From Monomorium pharaonis (taxonomy: Eukaryota > Arthropoda > Insecta > Hymenoptera > Formicidae), in contig NC_050472.1 in assembly GCF_013373865.1 (NCBI RefSeq), positions 8,489,276-8,553,275 on the forward strand: DNA of 64,000 nt. The letters run 5' to 3'. This document shows positions 62,901 to 64,000 of the stretch, piece by piece (within the stretch, counting starts at the first letter, position 1; each line of letters begins with the position of its first letter). The notes under the pieces are model-generated. The model had not been told where the DNA came from and made no database searches. It was given only the letters and a program-made list of their open reading frames with translations. Both the position numbers and the translations under genes were made by a program.

Positions 62901-63108
62901 CCTTATGTTTGAAAAATGTTAGAAAATAATTAAAAGGAAATTATTTTCTAAATTACAATTCTACCTGAAAAATTGCAGACGACAACATGACGATCGTGAT
63001 AACAGCTCTTATTAAATGAGCGCGCCGCTTGCTTTGATAAGGCCATAGTCCGCTAACCGATAGAAAAAATCGGTTTAATTTATAGTAATCCTCTTCAGGA
63101 TATTCCAT
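53942..63108 (-). CDS. Odorant receptor, insect 7tm_6 family, nine exons (copy B)
   Basis: Tandem paralog of the receptor at 44369-53139, same strand and same predicted role as an Orco-partnered odorant receptor. Exons (minus): 63108-62965, 62686-62567, 62134-62017, 60246-59985, 59668-59546, 58352-58262, 58198-58065, 54195-54063, 53989-53942. These total 1173 nt, or 390 residues plus TGA. Junction phases match copy A at all eight introns. Exon 5 is one codon longer and exon 7 one codon shorter. It starts MEYPEEDYYKLNRF, and GLWPYQSKRRA is nearly identical to A. PFKAEFFIDEERYFYLIR in exon 4 is identical in both copies. C-terminal motifs are YNSMWHN, SLQNFGM and SYCIFVKQI. No disabling mutation. 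Its last exons sit 3.9 kb from exon 7 because transposons have expanded intron 7. Its stop is 802 bp upstream of copy A's ATG. Confidence 0.9.
54679..55638. mobile_element. TA-flanked MITE with a nested insertion
   Basis: CCCGTGAAAAAATTATTTAA at the left end pairs with CCCATGAAAAAATGATTTAA on the opposite strand at the right end. Both inverted repeats continue through ATATAATTATATATGACGTC. TA dinucleotides flank both sides (54677-54678 and 55639-55640), as for Tc1/mariner-type insertions. The internal TATATAGACTCCATTGTTCT inverted pair (about 54838 and 54974) is a second symmetrical layer. Located in intron 7 of receptor B. Confidence 0.75.
55092..55585. mobile_element. Element nested inside 54679-55638
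   Basis: ACACAGAAAAAAAATGTAAT on the left faces ACACTGAAAAAAAGTAATGT on the reverse strand at the right. The GC content of this part (TGGCGAGCACTC, CCGCCGATGTGG) differs sharply from the pure A/T host element. It contains its own inverted repeat, ATTGCGGGCTGCCAA (about 55132) against TTGGCAGCCCGCAAT (about 55241). TATA flanks both ends. Confidence 0.65.
56555..56830. other. GC-rich island of unknown origin in intron 7 of receptor B
   Basis: About 270 bp of normal GC content inside very AT-rich intron DNA. It includes the near-palindrome AGCTGGTATCCATGGGATCC and a segment CGGAATGGGGTCCGCAGAGG. It looks like a fragment of a mobile element or retroposed sequence. I cannot assign a family and see no reading frame with identity. 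Confidence 0.4.
57480..58010 (-). repeat. Inverted copy of the receptor A intron repeat
   Basis: On the minus strand it reads AGGTCATCGATATTGACATAC and, further on, CACTTTGATGTAAAACGTTA. These match the start and middle of the units at 44688-45905. The plus-strand 122-codon frame here (57597-57965) is therefore repeat-derived, not a gene. Confidence 0.5.
58581..58641. repeat. Perfect 61-bp palindrome
   Basis: Two 30-base arms are exact reverse complements separated by a single A. Each arm carries CATCATATCTCTACGAG. It lies in intron 5 of receptor B, just upstream of exon 6. No mismatches, which suggests a recent origin. Confidence 0.85.
58727..59345 (-). repeat. Second inverted copy of the receptor intron repeat
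   Basis: The minus strand contains TTCCAGAAGTCTTTCACTTC, matching the GGATTCCTAGAAGCCTTTCA block of receptor A's intron 7. It ends with AGAAATAAAGGGATATTG opposite A's GGAATAAAGGGATGTCGC block. Diverged, non-coding. Confidence 0.5.
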
Positions 63109-63129
63109 TTGCTTCAAAGATCTCAAAAG

Positions 63130-63510
63130 AAGTGACTACAGAAGCGAACCGATTGTTACTTTATTATAGTTATTTCTTCTTTTTTTCAAGGTCTGCTTAT
63201 TTTACATTTTTTCTTTTTTCTTTTCCTTATCAAGTTATTATTGAACAAATTACACCGAAGGAAAGTACACGCACTTAATGCGGAAGCAAAAATTTTTTTT
63301 AAGTGTCACAAAAATTGATCGGGAAGACGCATACGATATTCGCGTAATGACGTGAGAAAGAAACCATCGGTGGGATATACATACAGAAATTGTCTTTAGT
63401 CAGTTTTTTCCTCACATTATTTTATTTCCGTACAATATATTCAACAATTTTGGTCGCTGCAAGGCAATTTTTCGATTATTACAGGAAAATGTTAAATAAA
63501 AGTGAGAGAA
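63130..63510 (-). promoter_or_regulatory. Upstream region of receptor B, conserved in receptor A
   Basis: Counterpart of 53160-53530 at nearly the same distance from the ATG. The shared TGATCGGGAAGACGCATACG-type block and the AAATTGTCTTTAG block are kept in order. The intervening plus frame has an in-frame TGA and other stops, which argues for regulatory rather than coding conservation. Confidence 0.5.
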
Positions 63511-63514
63511 AAAA

Positions 63515-64000
63515 ATGTAATGTAAAATACTCGTGCAACATGTAGAGATAGATGCAATATCTCTACACAGTACATTATTGGCTAAACATATCTTCTCTAA
63601 AATGGTTTTTTAAATTTAAAAAATGCGTCGTCAGAAGCAAAATAAGTTTTTTTTTAAATATAGACGTAAGTAAACATAGAATATTAACCTGAAGGATAGT
63701 TACTTAGTGTTTTTTTTTTCATTCTAATGTTAAAAAAATGAAACTCATAGAAAGTTTTTTACTAATCCAACATTCATACTTACCTTTCATTTAACGATTC
63801 CGAGATCCAATTTATACAATTGGAATAAGTTATGACTCATACATAGTATCGATCTAAAACTAACTAAAATATTAAAAAATACCTCGTTTACGTTATAAAA
63901 ATCAGTCAAGTAAGATTTTATATTACAAATTCGAAGTAATAATTTGAATGGGATTTCAGTTAAAATTCTTATATGTATAATTGTTACATATAATATTATA
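63515..64000. other. Right edge, AT-rich intergenic DNA
   Basis: No exon with receptor similarity is visible. The sequence is AT-rich with short homopolymers. If the tandem array continues, the next gene starts beyond the window. Confidence 0.4.

Overview
This is a window of an insect nuclear genome, most likely an ant or another aculeate hymenopteran. The evidence is two 390-codon tandem odorant receptor genes of hymenopteran type, CpG-rich non-coding DNA full of CT/GA microsatellites, abundant small inverted-repeat transposons and no bacterial-style gene packing. The species cannot be fixed from sequence alone.

Layout. (1) About 1-8122 is part of a large intron. (2) 8123-8954 on the minus strand is the first coding exon of an NK6-class homeobox gene (HGTX/Nkx6). 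It carries the N-terminal QPLAALHSMAE block, a long polyglutamine tract and the HGIDTILSRP eh1-like motif. The homeodomain exons lie beyond the left edge. (3) About 8955-10350 is its 5' UTR/promoter area, with three tetranucleotide microsatellites. (4) About 10.4-43.9 kb is a gene-poor, GC-mixed stretch with no exon I can defend. It holds candidate regulatory blocks and at least seven inverted-repeat or MITE-like elements. (5) From about 43.9 kb to the right edge the DNA becomes strongly AT-rich and holds two complete odorant receptor genes in tandem on the minus strand (44369-53139 and 53942-63108). Each has nine exons with identical intron phases (0,0,1,2,2,0,2,0) and predicts 390 residues. 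Only 802 bp separate the stop of the upstream gene from the ATG of the downstream one.

How the genes relate. HGTX is a developmental transcriptional repressor, and the region upstream of it looks like its regulatory domain. The receptor pair is a separate chemosensory array. It arose by a duplication that included several hundred bases of 5' flank, and its introns have since collected foldback elements, some nested in one another. Exon boundaries of both receptors were derived by hand from splice sites, reading-frame continuity and paralog comparison. They agree between the two copies at every junction.

No clearly new biological system is visible. The best leads are the co-duplicated receptor promoters, the family of near-perfect foldback elements inside receptor introns, a transposon nested in another transposon, two intergenic foldback elements whose arms carry a hammerhead-ribozyme-like block, and a cluster of NK2-type binding sites upstream of HGTX.
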